A stretch of DNA of 64,000 nucleotides, taken from positions 1-64,000 of the forward strand of contig CATIRS010000048.1 in assembly GCA_949529985.1 (NCBI GenBank), given 5' to 3'. Under the pieces are notes generated by a model, which saw only the letters and a list, made by a program, of their open reading frames with translations, was not told the DNA's origin and searched no databases. This DNA comes from Owenweeksia sp. TMED14 (GTDB lineage Bacteria > Bacteroidota > Bacteroidia > Flavobacteriales > Schleiferiaceae). Below are positions 17,276-27,297 of the stretch, piece after piece. The position numbers were made by a program, and so were the translations under genes. How positions within the stretch are numbered: the first letter of the stretch is position 1; each line of letters begins with the position of its first letter.

Positions 17276-19588
17276 GTGCATCTTTGTCTCGTGAAGTTGA
17301 ACTTTATATGGGCAGGAGCCCTATGGTTTTTAGGAGAGATCCTCTGTGCGCAGGGGATCCCCGTAGGTCAATGGCGGTCTCATCTTCCTATGAATGGCAC
17401 GCACTCAATCGCAATTTTAAAAGATGAAATAATTGGCGCAAGCAAATATGGTTTGCTTCGATATGACAGAATTAATAACACCATTTCAGACTTCACAAAG
17501 GTTGATGGCTTAAATGGAGTTGGAATAACGGAAATGGAATCTTCTCCGAACGGCTATAAGGCTCTGTTAGGCTATGAAGACGGGCTTCTTGAATTGTTGA
17601 CTGAAAAAGAGATTAGGAGAATACCAGACATTCCTCAAAGTGGAAAATACCCCGGTAAATCTAAAATTAATTCTATTTCTTTTGATGGGGAAAATCGCGC
17701 ATTTGCAGCAACTGATTTCGGTGTTGTAGAGTTGGATTTATCATTTGGTGTTATTAAGGGAACATATTTGTTAAAAGAGGACGAAAGCACTACAAAAGCA
17801 TACAGTTTAGAGACAGATTCAGATAGTTTGTATGTCGCGGCAGAAACTGGCCTTTGGTCTGCGTCTTTAGATGACCCTTTGTTTTTATTATCATCTTGGA
17901 AACAGAGTCAAAGGTGGGCAGATACAGCAGTTAGTCACGTATCAGTTTTCGGCTCTGATCGACTTATTGGAAAACCTGGAAGTGGAGTTCCTTGGTTAAA
18001 AAAAGGGTTAAAATGGTCACAGGTTCAATTGAATAATTCTGACCAGAATCCAATACAATGTTTATCAAAAAGAGACAATGGATATGCTATTATTAGAGAT
18101 TATGATATTATTTTCATCGACACGATAGGAATACAGAAGCAAGATTATAGCTCAGGGCTTGGCAATAACAATAACTTTAATCCACGTGATGTTAAAACTG
18201 GAAATGATGGAACAATATGGATAGCAAATGCTGGAAGAGGGATATCATTTATAGATAATGTAAATTATGTGCAGCATAGAGGAATGTCAGGCCCTCCTTC
18301 CTCTTCTGTTTTCGACGTAAGATATACGATTCAAGGAATTAATGTATTTAGTGGAGCTATTGATCCGACATGGACTGCCTCATATTGTAATGAGGGCATG
18401 TTTGTTTTTAGTCAAGAAAATTGGTCTGTATTTAGCAGTGATAAGTTTAATGGGGCAAAAGATATATTATCAAAAGAAGTGGACCCAGCCGACAGCAGTC
18501 ATTGGTTTGTTTCTAGCTGGGGAAATGGGGTTTTAGAGTTTAAAGATGGAGTTCTTGAAACCACTTGGAACAATACGAACTCTTCGCTTCAAGGCGCATC
18601 TGGAAGTTCAATAAATGATGTTAGAACAGGCGGGCTGTGCTGGGGACAAGACGGAGCTCTTTGGGTAACTAACGCACTATCTAACCTTCCTCTTCATAGA
18701 TATGATCCACTGACAAAACAATGGGAAGGGTACGGTCTTGGAGCCTTTAATGGGCTTAGCGTTAAGGGAATTATCCAGGATCCAGATGGTGTGTTTTGGA
18801 TCCAAAGTCGTAAAAACGGACTGATGGCAGTAAAGGTTAATGGAAATACAACACAATTAAGAAGATTAACAGCGGGTATAAACAGCGGTAATTTACCAAG
18901 TGGCTCGGTAAATTCTTATCTATTTGATAAAGATGGTGAGCTTTGGCTAGGAACAAGCGACGGGCTAGTTGTTTGCTTTTCTCCGTTTAATTCAATGAAT
19001 AGCATGAATATTGACGCTCAGGCTCTTCTTATTAATGAAAATGGTATTGTTCAAAAAATTCTTAGTGGCGAAAATATTCTTTCGATGGCGATAGATGGGG
19101 CTAATCGAAAATGGATAGGGACATCTGAAGGTGGACTATTTCTTCTTTCTTCTGATGGGCTTACGACCCTAGCTCATTATACTGAAAGTAATTCACCATT
19201 GTTATCAAATAGAATAAATGCGATTTCAGTTGATCCCTCTACAGGAGAAGTTTTTATTGGTACAAGTAAAGGGCTATTATCGTATCGGGGAAGTGCTATT
19301 AATGTTTTTAATGATCTCGCAAGCGTTTCTGTATTTCCAAACCCTTATAAACCGACTGATTTTGGTCTGATGTCGATAAAAGGTCTTGTTGAAAATTCAT
19401 ATGTTAAGGTTACAGATGTCTCCGGAAGATTAATTTTTGAAGGATTAGCAACAGGAGGTCAGTTTTCATGGGATACAAACGGATTAAATGGCAAAAGAGC
19501 TCCAAGCGGGATTTATTTATTTTGGATTACAGACCCCATGGGTGCTCAAACAGGAGTTGCTCAAGGAGTTATTGTTCGAGGCTTTTAG
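17276..19588 (+). CDS. porZ: PorZ-like beta-propeller protein of the type IX secretion system
   Basis: 770 residues from the first GTG. A second in-frame GTG at 17291 gives a cleaner signal peptide (MKLNFIWAGALWFLGE, cleavage near CAQG) and may be the true start. Repeated two-component-regulator-type propeller blades follow (LRYDRINN, GLLELL, TIWIANAGRGIS, ELWLGTSDGL, KWIGTSEGGLF, EVFIGTSKGLL), then a T9SS sorting domain (SVFPNPYKPT, ending GVAQGVIVRGF). The length and the seven-blade pairs match Porphyromonas PorZ, part of the surface attachment complex that joins cargo to anionic LPS. Its position directly before recO is the usual Bacteroidota order and supports the call. Confidence 0.85.
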   Translation: MHLCLVKLNFIWAGALWFLGEILCAQGIPVGQWRSHLPMNGTHSIAILKDEIIGASKYGLLRYDRINNTISDFTKVDGLNGVGITEMESSPNGYKALLGYEDGLLELLTEKEIRRIPDIPQSGKYPGKSKINSISFDGENRAFAATDFGVVELDLSFGVIKGTYLLKEDESTTKAYSLETDSDSLYVAAETGLWSASLDDPLFLLSSWKQSQRWADTAVSHVSVFGSDRLIGKPGSGVPWLKKGLKWSQVQLNNSDQNPIQCLSKRDNGYAIIRDYDIIFIDTIGIQKQDYSSGLGNNNNFNPRDVKTGNDGTIWIANAGRGISFIDNVNYVQHRGMSGPPSSSVFDVRYTIQGINVFSGAIDPTWTASYCNEGMFVFSQENWSVFSSDKFNGAKDILSKEVDPADSSHWFVSSWGNGVLEFKDGVLETTWNNTNSSLQGASGSSINDVRTGGLCWGQDGALWVTNALSNLPLHRYDPLTKQWEGYGLGAFNGLSVKGIIQDPDGVFWIQSRKNGLMAVKVNGNTTQLRRLTAGINSGNLPSGSVNSYLFDKDGELWLGTSDGLVVCFSPFNSMNSMNIDAQALLINENGIVQKILSGENILSMAIDGANRKWIGTSEGGLFLLSSDGLTTLAHYTESNSPLLSNRINAISVDPSTGEVFIGTSKGLLSYRGSAINVFNDLASVSVFPNPYKPTDFGLMSIKGLVENSYVKVTDVSGRLIFEGLATGGQFSWDTNGLNGKRAPSGIYLFWITDPMGAQTGVAQGVIVRGF

Positions 19589-19592
19589 TTAA

Positions 19593-20300
19593 ATGAAAGA
19601 CACAACACTAGCCATTGTTCTTGGAAAAATTGCAGTAGGCGAAAAAGGATATGTCCTAAGGATGTGGACAAGAAAATATGGCCCACAGGCATACATGATA
19701 CACTCAATAAGGGGAAATAAAAACGGAATCAGACCAGCAATGCTTCTTCCCATGACTGCTTTAAACGCAACAGTAAGTCATAAAAACAGAGGCCACCTTG
19801 AAAAAATAATAGAAATTGAAACTGCCCAAATATGGGAGAGATTAGCAACGGACCACGTCAGGCAATCGCTATGTTTATTTTCAGCAGAAGTCTTGCATAA
19901 AACCTTACAGGATGGAGATTCTAGTCCTCAGTTTTTTGATGATTTTATAAAGATGCTGAATCGATGGGACAACGCAGGGGCTAATTTAGGAATGTCAATA
20001 AACGAGATACTTTTAATGATTTGGCGCTATTTAGGATTTACTATTGATGGGACGCTTTATAATGAAGGTTCTGTTTTAGACTTGCGTGAGGGGAACTTTG
20101 TTCATAATGTACCACTACACGATGATTTTTTATCAAAAGAAACATCAAGAGCTCTGGCTAACTGGATTTGCGGCAAGACGATTAAAACTTCTAAAAAAAA
20201 TCGTGTGGAGATAACCGATGGTTTAATCATAGGGCTCCGTTGGCACTACCCTACATTAGGGACTCTCAATTCCCTAGAAATACTAAGGTCTCTCTCTTGA
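19593..20300 (+). CDS. recO: DNA repair protein RecO
   Basis: 235 residues. An N-terminal OB-fold (about 1-80, AIVLGKIAVGEKGYVLRMWT) is followed by a helical domain, as in the RecO family. RecO anneals ssDNA and, with RecR, loads RecA in gap repair. The gene starts 4 bases after porZ, so the two are probably co-transcribed. It converges with the DUF4837 gene across 31 bases in which I see only a weak 5-bp hairpin. Confidence 0.93.
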   Translation: MKDTTLAIVLGKIAVGEKGYVLRMWTRKYGPQAYMIHSIRGNKNGIRPAMLLPMTALNATVSHKNRGHLEKIIEIETAQIWERLATDHVRQSLCLFSAEVLHKTLQDGDSSPQFFDDFIKMLNRWDNAGANLGMSINEILLMIWRYLGFTIDGTLYNEGSVLDLREGNFVHNVPLHDDFLSKETSRALANWICGKTIKTSKKNRVEITDGLIIGLRWHYPTLGTLNSLEILRSLS

Positions 20301-20331
20301 AAGAAAGAAATAGCCCCTTAGCCACCTTGGC

Positions 20332-21324
20332 TTAATGTGTTTTAACAGAACGGAGCATAGACTCAAGTTCTAGTAGTATTTTTCTTTTTTTTGAGCCCGG
20401 TGCATAGACTAGAACTGATAGAGATATTTTGTTTTTTTTATCTTTGTCAAGATATGAATATGTAATAAAGGGGCCTCCGCCAAAACCTCCCTCAGTTCGA
20501 AAAAGCCCATGATGTTCGATCACAGAATTACTGTTAACATTGCCATACTTAACGTCAATTGGAATATTGGGCTCAATTGTTAAGAAGCTTTTGTCTTGAG
20601 CACCTTCAAAATATTTTTTCATCAAATCATTTTGTTCAACAATTATATCTGACTCATCAGAGTAAGTTGAATACCATGCCATTAGGTATTGAATGCTATT
20701 TCTTGTATCAGCTCTGAATATCTTTAAATCTGAATTATCTAAGGTCATCTTATAATTTTTTGCAAGGAGCATGCTTTTAATGCCAAGGTCTTTAAGCCCT
20801 AATGGCAGGCTAACCGCAGCTTTTTTTTTCATACGGTTAAATAATATGGAGATATCATGCTCTTCGAGTCTACCTATAATGTCATCTACTTGTTTAAGAA
20901 TCATCTTATTGAGCGCTGATAGTGATGGAGCAATAATTTGAATAACTAATTGAGGTTCGGCCCAAAGATTGTTTTTCACAATTATTGCACTTGAATCCTG
21001 AATAACTCGCAGTGACAATATGCTTTTTGATCTTTTTGTAATTTGCGAAACACTTTTTTGAGGTAGTCTTGATAGGTCAAATCTTGGCTCATTTTGAGGT
21101 AGCCCAGAAACTGGTTCAGCAAGCTTCTGCACAAGTGTCACCCCGCAGTAGTTCCAAATATTGTTATCACAGAATATAGTCAATTCGTTGTGCGTTCCAT
21201 TTGACGATGGTATGCTGTATTTCGACAAATTACTTTCCGATGAAGGTGATTTGTCGGAACACCCCAAAAAAAGAAATATTAGAAAACAGAATAGATTCTT
21301 TTTAACTATGTTTAAGATCCTCAT
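20332..21324 (-). CDS. DUF4837 family lipoprotein
   Basis: 330 residues. The signal sequence ends in a lipobox (FLGC, Cys22), so the product is a lipoprotein of the cell envelope. The C-terminal segment GGFGGGPFITYSYLD followed by LSVLVYAPGSKKRK matches the DUF4837 family, known almost only from Bacteroidota; its function is unknown. It overlaps the MltD-like gene by 4 bases (ATGA) and is the last gene of a ten-gene minus-strand run. The coupling to a lytic transglycosylase suggests a role near the cell wall, but this is inference. Confidence 0.82.
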   Translation of the reverse strand: MRILNIVKKNLFCFLIFLFLGCSDKSPSSESNLSKYSIPSSNGTHNELTIFCDNNIWNYCGVTLVQKLAEPVSGLPQNEPRFDLSRLPQKSVSQITKRSKSILSLRVIQDSSAIIVKNNLWAEPQLVIQIIAPSLSALNKMILKQVDDIIGRLEEHDISILFNRMKKKAAVSLPLGLKDLGIKSMLLAKNYKMTLDNSDLKIFRADTRNSIQYLMAWYSTYSDESDIIVEQNDLMKKYFEGAQDKSFLTIEPNIPIDVKYGNVNSNSVIEHHGLFRTEGGFGGGPFITYSYLDKDKKNKISLSVLVYAPGSKKRKILLELESMLRSVKTH

Positions 21325-22544
21325 ATTCTCAATTTTTGACCAATACGAATTTTTGTGCTTTTAAGCCGGTTCCACCTTTTTATATCTATAAGTTTCAAAC
21401 TATACTTTTCTGCAATTTGACTAAGGGTATCCCCACTTTTAACAATATGAAGTTTTCCTGAAGCCGATTTCCCCGGTGTTGGGAGTGGCGATTTTTTTAA
21501 CCTAAGAGAAGTCATAGAGTAAAGTGAGTCTGAAAATGAAGAAAATTTATGCATTGCAACTTTTGGAACAAGAAATTTATAAGGAATTTTATTTTTAGGC
21601 GGCGGCACATAATGATATTTATACTGAGGATTTAAATTTTTAATTAAAGATGAGTCTATGGAAAGTAAATAGGCGATATCTAATAAATCAATTCCTTTTT
21701 CTGCTTGAATAGTATCAATCTCAAAAAAATTAATCAAAGGATCCATTTGCTTTACTCCATGAGTTCCAGAATAGTTTAATACATAGACTGCTGAAATAAA
21801 TGAAGGAATGTAATTGCTTGTTTCTTTAGGTAAATACGGACGAAGATCCCAAAAATTTGTTTTCCCTCCCGAATTGCGAATTGCACGTGTTATATTTCCA
21901 GGGCCGGCATTGTAAGCTGCAATTGCCAGCTCCCAGTTTCCAAACAATTTATATAATCTCTTAAAATAACGACATGCGGCATCAGTTGATAGGTATGGAT
22001 CCATCCTTTGGTCAATATAAGATGTGATCTCTAACCCTTGCATTTTTCCTGTTGCGTGCATAAATTGCCACAAACCGGTGGCTCCAGCCGGGCTTTTAGC
22101 TCTAGGATTAAGACCGCTTTCTATTATTGGAATATACTTTAATTCCATGGGGAGTCCATGACGGTCCAGTGCTGCTTCAAATAAAGGGAAATAGAACTCT
22201 GATCGGGATTTAAGGGTCCGAACAAAATCAAACTTTTTGCCCAAATAGTATCTTACGATACTGCGAACATCAGAAGTGAATCGAAAGTCTAAAGGTGTAT
22301 TCTGGTCTAAAAGCCTAATTCTCGATGAAATAGTGGAGTCTGCCAACTTGTTAATCTCCGCTTCTTCTTTTTCCGGCTGAGAAAGTTCATGAGTCAAATA
22401 ATTAATTCCCCATTGATCTATAAGAAAACGATGGTGACTAGAATCAATTTTATTTATAAGCACTTCTGTGATTTCTGAAAATTGCCCTTGAGCATTCACA
22501 GATAAAGAAAAGATTATTGACAACGAAAAAAAGACACGACCCAT
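21321..22544 (-). CDS. MltD-like lytic transglycosylase with LysM domain
   Basis: 407 residues. A signal peptide (ends about VNAQG) is followed by an SLT domain with the catalytic glutamate in PIIESGLNPRAKSPAGATG and the downstream GLWQFMHATG and YNAGPGNI motifs. A C-terminal LysM domain (about 362-407, HIVKSGDTLSQIAEKYSLK) binds glycan. It cleaves peptidoglycan strands to 1,6-anhydro products in the periplasm. Only one LysM is present, fewer than in E. coli MltD. It begins directly after gatA (no spacer) and overlaps the DUF4837 gene. Confidence 0.93.
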   Translation of the reverse strand: MGRVFFSLSIIFSLSVNAQGQFSEITEVLINKIDSSHHRFLIDQWGINYLTHELSQPEKEEAEINKLADSTISSRIRLLDQNTPLDFRFTSDVRSIVRYYLGKKFDFVRTLKSRSEFYFPLFEAALDRHGLPMELKYIPIIESGLNPRAKSPAGATGLWQFMHATGKMQGLEITSYIDQRMDPYLSTDAACRYFKRLYKLFGNWELAIAAYNAGPGNITRAIRNSGGKTNFWDLRPYLPKETSNYIPSFISAVYVLNYSGTHGVKQMDPLINFFEIDTIQAEKGIDLLDIAYLLSIDSSLIKNLNPQYKYHYVPPPKNKIPYKFLVPKVAMHKFSSFSDSLYSMTSLRLKKSPLPTPGKSASGKLHIVKSGDTLSQIAEKYSLKLIDIKRWNRLKSTKIRIGQKLRI

Positions 22545-23966
22545 TTATGGAAGTGATTCAATTATTTTCGCGATTTGAAAGATGGATTGTTCGTCAAAAG
22601 ATGATCCCATCACCTGCATTCCATAAGGCATTCCATTGCTATGAGTCCCAATTGGAATAGAAATAGCAGGAATTCCAGAAAGAGGAGCTTGAACAGTAAA
22701 CATATCCTCTAAATAAAGAACTGTTGGGTCAGCATAATCTTGGCCAAGGGGAAAAGCTGTATTTGGCGTTGTTGGTCCTATTATGCCGTCAAGACCGCTT
22801 AGATCTTTTATTGTAGAATCCCTAACAACCCTCCTGGCTTTTTGAGCTTTTCCATAAAATGCATCATAATACCCGCTGCTTAAGACAAATGTGCCTAGCA
22901 TAATGCGGCGCTTAACTTCTTCACCAAACCCTTCGCTTCTAGAGTTTTTATAAAGTGATTCTATATCACTAAAAGAAGAGGTTCGGTGGCCCACATGAAT
23001 TCCATCGTATCTCGCCAAATTTGAGCTCGCCTCTGCTGTTGTTAAAATGTAATAAATGGGAATAAGAACATCAAAAAAAGGAAATTCTAAAATTTTAATA
23101 TTATGCCCAGCAGTTCTTAAACTGGAGAGAGTTTCAAAAAACTTTTCTCGAATCTCTGGGTCAAGTGCTGGGGAATCCAGCATGCTCTTGTAATAACCAA
23201 GCTTGAGGGGCTTAGTCTCTTTTTCTCGATAGGACATTTTTGGCACGGCCACTTTAGAGCAAGTGGTGTCGAAATCATCGCCTCCAGAAATTACTTCTGT
23301 TATTAAAGCTAAATCTTCAATAGAATTCGCCAACGGCCCAACCTGGTCAAATGATGATGCATAGGCAATTACTCCGTGTCTAGAGACTCTTCCGTAGCTT
23401 GGCTTTACCCCATAAATTCCACAAAAGGCAGCTGGCTGCCTTATGGATCCTCCAGTATCGGAACCAATGGCCGCATGACATATTCCAGATGAAACCGCCG
23501 CCGCTGAACCTCCAGATGAACCCCCTGGTGACATTAATGGATTCAAAGGATTCTTCACTGGGCCATAAAAAGAAGTTTCACTAGACGAGCCCATTGCGAA
23601 CTCATCTCCACCTGTTCGGCCAAGAATTATTGCGTCTGCATCTAAAAGCTTTTGAACAACAGTAGAATTAAACTGAGACTCAAAATCTTTTAACATTTTT
23701 GAGCTTGCACTTACTTTATGACCCTTGTAGCACAAATTATCTTTTATTCCAATAATCATCCCGGCTAGTCTTCCGGAGGTCCCAGCTGCGAATTTAGCAT
23801 CTACTTCTTTAGCCTTGGAGATAGCAGAATCTAAAAAAATCTCAATGAATATATTAAGTTCTGACTTCTCATTTGCTTTGGTAATGGAAAGCTCTACCTC
23901 TTGGACGCAAGAGGTTTTGCCGGAAATAATTGCCGACTGAAGTTCATTTAAGTTAAGCCTCTTCAC
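22545..23966 (-). CDS. gatA: Asp-tRNA(Asn)/Glu-tRNA(Gln) amidotransferase subunit A
   Basis: 473 residues. The amidase signature is complete, with Lys in [11 protein letters not shown], the cis-Ser segment [13 protein letters not shown] and the nucleophile in [14 protein letters not shown]. GatA releases ammonia from glutamine for transamidation of misacylated Glu-tRNA(Gln) or Asp-tRNA(Asn). gatB and gatC are not in the window. It overlaps tatA by 4 bases. The same window encodes a tRNA-Gln, one possible substrate. Confidence 0.95.
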   Translation of the reverse strand: MKRLNLNELQSAIISGKTSCVQEVELSITKANEKSELNIFIEIFLDSAISKAKEVDAKFAAGTSGRLAGMIIGIKDNLCYKGHKVSASSKMLKDFESQFNSTVVQKLLDADAIILGRTGGDEFAMGSSSETSFYGPVKNPLNPLMSPGGSSGGSAAAVSSGICHAAIGSDTGGSIRQPAAFCGIYGVKPSYGRVSRHGVIAYASSFDQVGPLANSIEDLALITEVISGGDDFDTTCSKVAVPKMSYREKETKPLKLGYYKSMLDSPALDPEIREKFFETLSSLRTAGHNIKILEFPFFDVLIPIYYILTTAEASSNLARYDGIHVGHRTSSFSDIESLYKNSRSEGFGEEVKRRIMLGTFVLSSGYYDAFYGKAQKARRVVRDSTIKDLSGLDGIIGPTTPNTAFPLGQDYADPTVLYLEDMFTVQAPLSGIPAISIPIGTHSNGMPYGMQVMGSSFDEQSIFQIAKIIESLP

Positions 23967-24163
23967 TCTTTCTTTGCAGGAGAGTCGTTGTCATCTTTGT
24001 CGTCATCTTCATCCTTTACTGCCTTCTTGAATTCTTTGAGTCCACCCCCCAGACCTTTCATCAACTCGGGAATTTTACGACCACCAAATAATAACAAGAC
24101 AAGGACAAGAACCAACGCGGCTTGTTGCCAACCTACCATTCCTAAAAAAATGTTTAAAATCAT
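23963..24163 (-). CDS. tatA: Twin-arginine translocase subunit TatA/E
   Basis: 66 residues. One membrane helix (about 8-25) is followed by the hinge [16 protein letters not shown], an amphipathic helix ([10 protein letters not shown]) and an acidic-basic tail, the standard TatA plan. It forms the protein-conducting part of the Tat pathway for folded proteins. No tatC is in the window. It overlaps gatA by 4 bases (ATGA coupling) in the envelope/translation operon. Confidence 0.93.
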   Translation of the reverse strand: MILNIFLGMVGWQQAALVLVLVLLLFGGRKIPELMKGLGGGLKEFKKAVKDEDDDKDDNDSPAKKE

Positions 24164-24207
24164 TTTAGTTTAATTTAATCAATGTAAAAGTACAAATCCA
24201 TAATTGG

Positions 24208-25203
24208 TTAGCTGAGCTTTTCCGACAACTCGCTAAGGACTTTTTTTGGTGACCGATTTTCATAAAGGATTTTATAGACAGCTGAGGCAATCGGCATCTT
24301 AACATCTTTCGTTTTTTTTATGTTACGAATATGCTTCGTTGCGAAATACCCTTCAGCAACCATACTCATCTCTAAAATGGCCGAACGAACAGTATACCCT
24401 TTTCCTATTAAGCTACCTAAGGTTCGATTTCGGCTAAAAGGAGAATACATGGTTACAAATAAATCTCCAGAATAAGCAGTTTTTGAAATATCTCTTTTCA
24501 AAGGACTAACAGATTTAATAAAACGCTTCATTTCTCGCATTGAATTAGATACTAGTACTGCTTGAAAATTGTCGCCATAACCGAGGCTTTGTGACACCCC
24601 CGCAGCTATGGCATAAATATTTTTTAATATAGAAGCGTACTCTGAACCATGTATATCTTCTGTTCGATTTGTCTGAATCGCAGAGGAACTAAGCTTTTTA
24701 GATATTAATCTCGAGAGACCTTTATTTTTTGATGCTATTGTCAGATAAGAAAGTTTCTCAAGAGCAACTTCTTCAGCATGACACGGCCCTAATATTGCTC
24801 CAAAGTTGGAATAGTCCATTCCGATTTCTGAATGAAGGTACTCGCCAACGGTTTGGTGCGTTTCTGGAATAATTCCTTTAATTGCAGAGACTATGAATTT
24901 TTCTTTAATAATGCTCCGAATTGGAATAATCGCTTCTGCTAAGTAAGCTGAAGGAATGGCTAAAATTAATATATCGGCATTCTTGGAAATTTTTAAAATG
25001 TCATTATCAATATGCACTTTCTCTATATCAAGTTCAGCATCAGTAAGGTATTTCGGATTATGTTGATGCAGTTGAATATGTATAATTGAGGCTTCATCCC
25101 GAACCCACCAACTGAGACTCTCACTGTTTGGACTGATAAGCTTAACAAGTGCCGTAGCCCAAGAACCACTACCAAGAATTGCTATTGAAGAGTTTTTTCT
25201 CAT
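24208..25203 (-). CDS. gpsA: NAD(P)H-dependent glycerol-3-phosphate dehydrogenase
   Basis: 331 residues. The N-terminal Rossmann loop ILGSGSWATALVKL, the VSAIKGIIPET segment, GPCHAEEVA and the C-terminal Gly/Asn-rich active-site region (YGDNFQAVLV, TAYSGDLFVT, RNRTLGSLIGKG) match GpsA. It makes sn-glycerol-3-phosphate from dihydroxyacetone phosphate for phospholipid synthesis. It sits mid-operon, 44 bases upstream of tatA. Confidence 0.94.
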   Translation of the reverse strand: MRKNSSIAILGSGSWATALVKLISPNSESLSWWVRDEASIIHIQLHQHNPKYLTDAELDIEKVHIDNDILKISKNADILILAIPSAYLAEAIIPIRSIIKEKFIVSAIKGIIPETHQTVGEYLHSEIGMDYSNFGAILGPCHAEEVALEKLSYLTIASKNKGLSRLISKKLSSSAIQTNRTEDIHGSEYASILKNIYAIAAGVSQSLGYGDNFQAVLVSNSMREMKRFIKSVSPLKRDISKTAYSGDLFVTMYSPFSRNRTLGSLIGKGYTVRSAILEMSMVAEGYFATKHIRNIKKTKDVKMPIASAVYKILYENRSPKKVLSELSEKLS

Positions 25204-25233
25204 GAATTACGAGTCTCTACTCACTGTTTTGAG

Positions 25234-26628
25234 TTAATTAATAAAACGTTTAAACTTACTAGAGCTTTCTAATATTTCAAGGATCACCCCAGTGATCTTG
25301 ACTAGCCCTAAAGGGTCAATTTTATCAAAATCATCACTTGGCTTGTGATAGTCTTTATGCAGCCCGGTGTGAAACATTACCGAAGGGATTCCAGCTTTAA
25401 TGAACGAAGCATGGTCAGATCGAGGAAAAGTATCAGCTACATTTTTGATATTAATTTCCACGTTAGATAAACCATTGATGAGTTCATCCCATTCCGAAGA
25501 GCTTGAAGTACCATAAATAATTAAACTATCGCTATTGTTTAAGCGCCCTACCATGTCAATATTCAGCATAAAGGAAATAGTTTTAGGATCGAAGGGGCAG
25601 TTTTTAACAAAAAAGTTGGATCCGATTAATCCATCTTCTTCGCCTGAAAAAGCTACGAAGACTATATTTTTATCTTGTAATCTGGTTTCTGTTTTAACTT
25701 GACGAACAACTTCTAGCATTACACCAACCCCGCTGGCATTGTCATCTGCGCCATTATATATTTCTATTTCTTTAGATGTGTTCCCGTGAAATTGGCCAGT
25801 TCCAAGATGGTCATAATGAGCTCCTATTAGTACTGTTGTCTTTGCTCCAAAATCTAAAACTCCCCCTATGTTTTGTCCTTCTGCTTGACGTTTAGACACC
25901 TTAGTCATTGAAAGAATTGATTTTTTGTTTCGTAGAAGTCTACGTGACCATTTTCTATTGAAACATATCGAAATATTAATATTACTATTCTTTAGTTTGG
26001 AGAACATATTTTTAGAAAAGCTTACTTCTTTTTTATTATGCTTTGCAATTAGAATCACTTCTTCTGCGCCCCTATTTTGTGCTTCAAGAATCTCATCTTG
26101 AAGCATAGAATACAGTCTAGTATTTTTTTTCTTGTGACGTTTATCGAAAATTTCAATTATTACTAGTTTTCCTTTTAAAGTGGTTTTTGATTTTTGTGTA
26201 AAATTTTGAACTAGAGAGCCTTGGGTTTTTGGATGCAAGGATAATGACCATCCTGAAAACTCTTTTGAAATAGAATAAGGTGAACGAATGAGCCCGTTTT
26301 CTGGTTTCAGAGTATCATTCCCAATGACAATATAATTCTGGTTTTTAGGAAATTCTGAAGGCCTTGGGATATTAAAACTTTGTAAAAAACTATTATTGCT
26401 GAAGAGTGGTTTTAAGCCCAAGTTTTGAAAGGAATTTTCAATGTACTCTATGGCTAGGGTTGCTCCTTCCGTGCCCGGGAGCCGGCCTAAAAGGTCATCA
26501 GAAGCTAGGTATTGAATATCATTTAGCAATTGAGTATTATCGTCCTCAGTTGAATAATAAATTGGTTTGACTTGTGCGACTACAAGAAGACTTACTCCAG
26601 AAAAAAAAGTTAAAATCAAATATTTCAT
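25234..26628 (-). CDS. Secreted M28 family zinc aminopeptidase
   Basis: 464 residues. A signal peptide (about 1-18, ending VVAQV) and an N-terminal region with a PA-like insert precede the M28 catalytic domain. All ligand motifs are present: GAHYDHLG, GADDNASGVG, the base in SGEEDGLIGS, NIDMVGR and FHTGLHKDYH. The family removes N-terminal residues from peptides in the periplasm or outside the cell. Its long PA-like region is lysine-rich and poorly conserved by eye. It lies between lspA and gpsA. Confidence 0.9.
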   Translation of the reverse strand: MKYLILTFFSGVSLLVVAQVKPIYYSTEDDNTQLLNDIQYLASDDLLGRLPGTEGATLAIEYIENSFQNLGLKPLFSNNSFLQSFNIPRPSEFPKNQNYIVIGNDTLKPENGLIRSPYSISKEFSGWSLSLHPKTQGSLVQNFTQKSKTTLKGKLVIIEIFDKRHKKKNTRLYSMLQDEILEAQNRGAEEVILIAKHNKKEVSFSKNMFSKLKNSNINISICFNRKWSRRLLRNKKSILSMTKVSKRQAEGQNIGGVLDFGAKTTVLIGAHYDHLGTGQFHGNTSKEIEIYNGADDNASGVGVMLEVVRQVKTETRLQDKNIVFVAFSGEEDGLIGSNFFVKNCPFDPKTISFMLNIDMVGRLNNSDSLIIYGTSSSSEWDELINGLSNVEINIKNVADTFPRSDHASFIKAGIPSVMFHTGLHKDYHKPSDDFDKIDPLGLVKITGVILEILESSSKFKRFIN

Positions 26629-26655
26629 TAGTTACTTTATTTCGGACTTAAATTT

Positions 26656-27297
26656 TCAAATTGTTCCCCATTTTTCAGTTTTTCTAGAGCTCCAGTATAA
26701 TAGGATAACACCAATAGTAACACAGGAATCAGCTATATTAAAAATTGGTCTAAAGAAAATAAAATAGTCATTTCCCCAGATCGGAACCCAAGAAGGAAGA
26801 ACCCCTTTCCAAATCGGGAAATATAACATGTCGACAACATTTCCCAATAATATTGGTGCATACCCATTTGAGCTCCAATTTGCTACACCAGAATACATGA
26901 CCCATTGTTTATACCCCTCACTATAAACCAATCCTTTATCAAAAATTAAACCATACAAAAGACTATCTATAACATTACCAAAGGCGCCAGCGAGAACAAT
27001 GGAAAATGCAATCAAAACAAAATTCCCAGCGCCAGCTTTAGCTAAACGCAGCATATACAATACTATACCAATAATTGCAACAACGCGGAAAGAGCTAAGC
27101 ATATATTTCCCTGGAATACCACCCCACTCCATACCGAAAGCCATACCTGGGTTTTCTGTAAAATGAAGTTGAAACCAAGAAGTTATTTCAATGCTTTCTC
27201 CTAAGGAAAGGTTAGATTTAATCCATATTTTAAGTGCTTGATCAAGAAAAACGAGACAGAGCGTAACAGCAAAAGGGAGGCGCAACGCCCTGATCAC
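26656..27297 (-). CDS. lspA: Lipoprotein signal peptidase LspA
   Basis: 213 residues with four predicted membrane segments. The catalytic aspartates are in GNVIDSLLYG and FNIADSCVTIG, and the N-terminal FLDQALKIWIK segment is typical. It is longer than E. coli LspA (164) owing to a loop between the conserved boxes, as is usual for Bacteroidota. It removes signal peptides from prolipoproteins such as GldH and DUF4837 of this window. It overlaps the DksA-like gene by 4 bases. Confidence 0.95.
   Translation of the reverse strand: MIRALRLPFAVTLCLVFLDQALKIWIKSNLSLGESIEITSWFQLHFTENPGMAFGMEWGGIPGKYMLSSFRVVAIIGIVLYMLRLAKAGAGNFVLIAFSIVLAGAFGNVIDSLLYGLIFDKGLVYSEGYKQWVMYSGVANWSSNGYAPILLGNVVDMLYFPIWKGVLPSWVPIWGNDYFIFFRPIFNIADSCVTIGVILLYWSSRKTEKWGTI

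Noticed and set aside
20301..20331. Terminator between recO and the DUF4837 gene
   Set aside because: Only a 5-bp stem (AGCCA/TGGCT) without a T-run.
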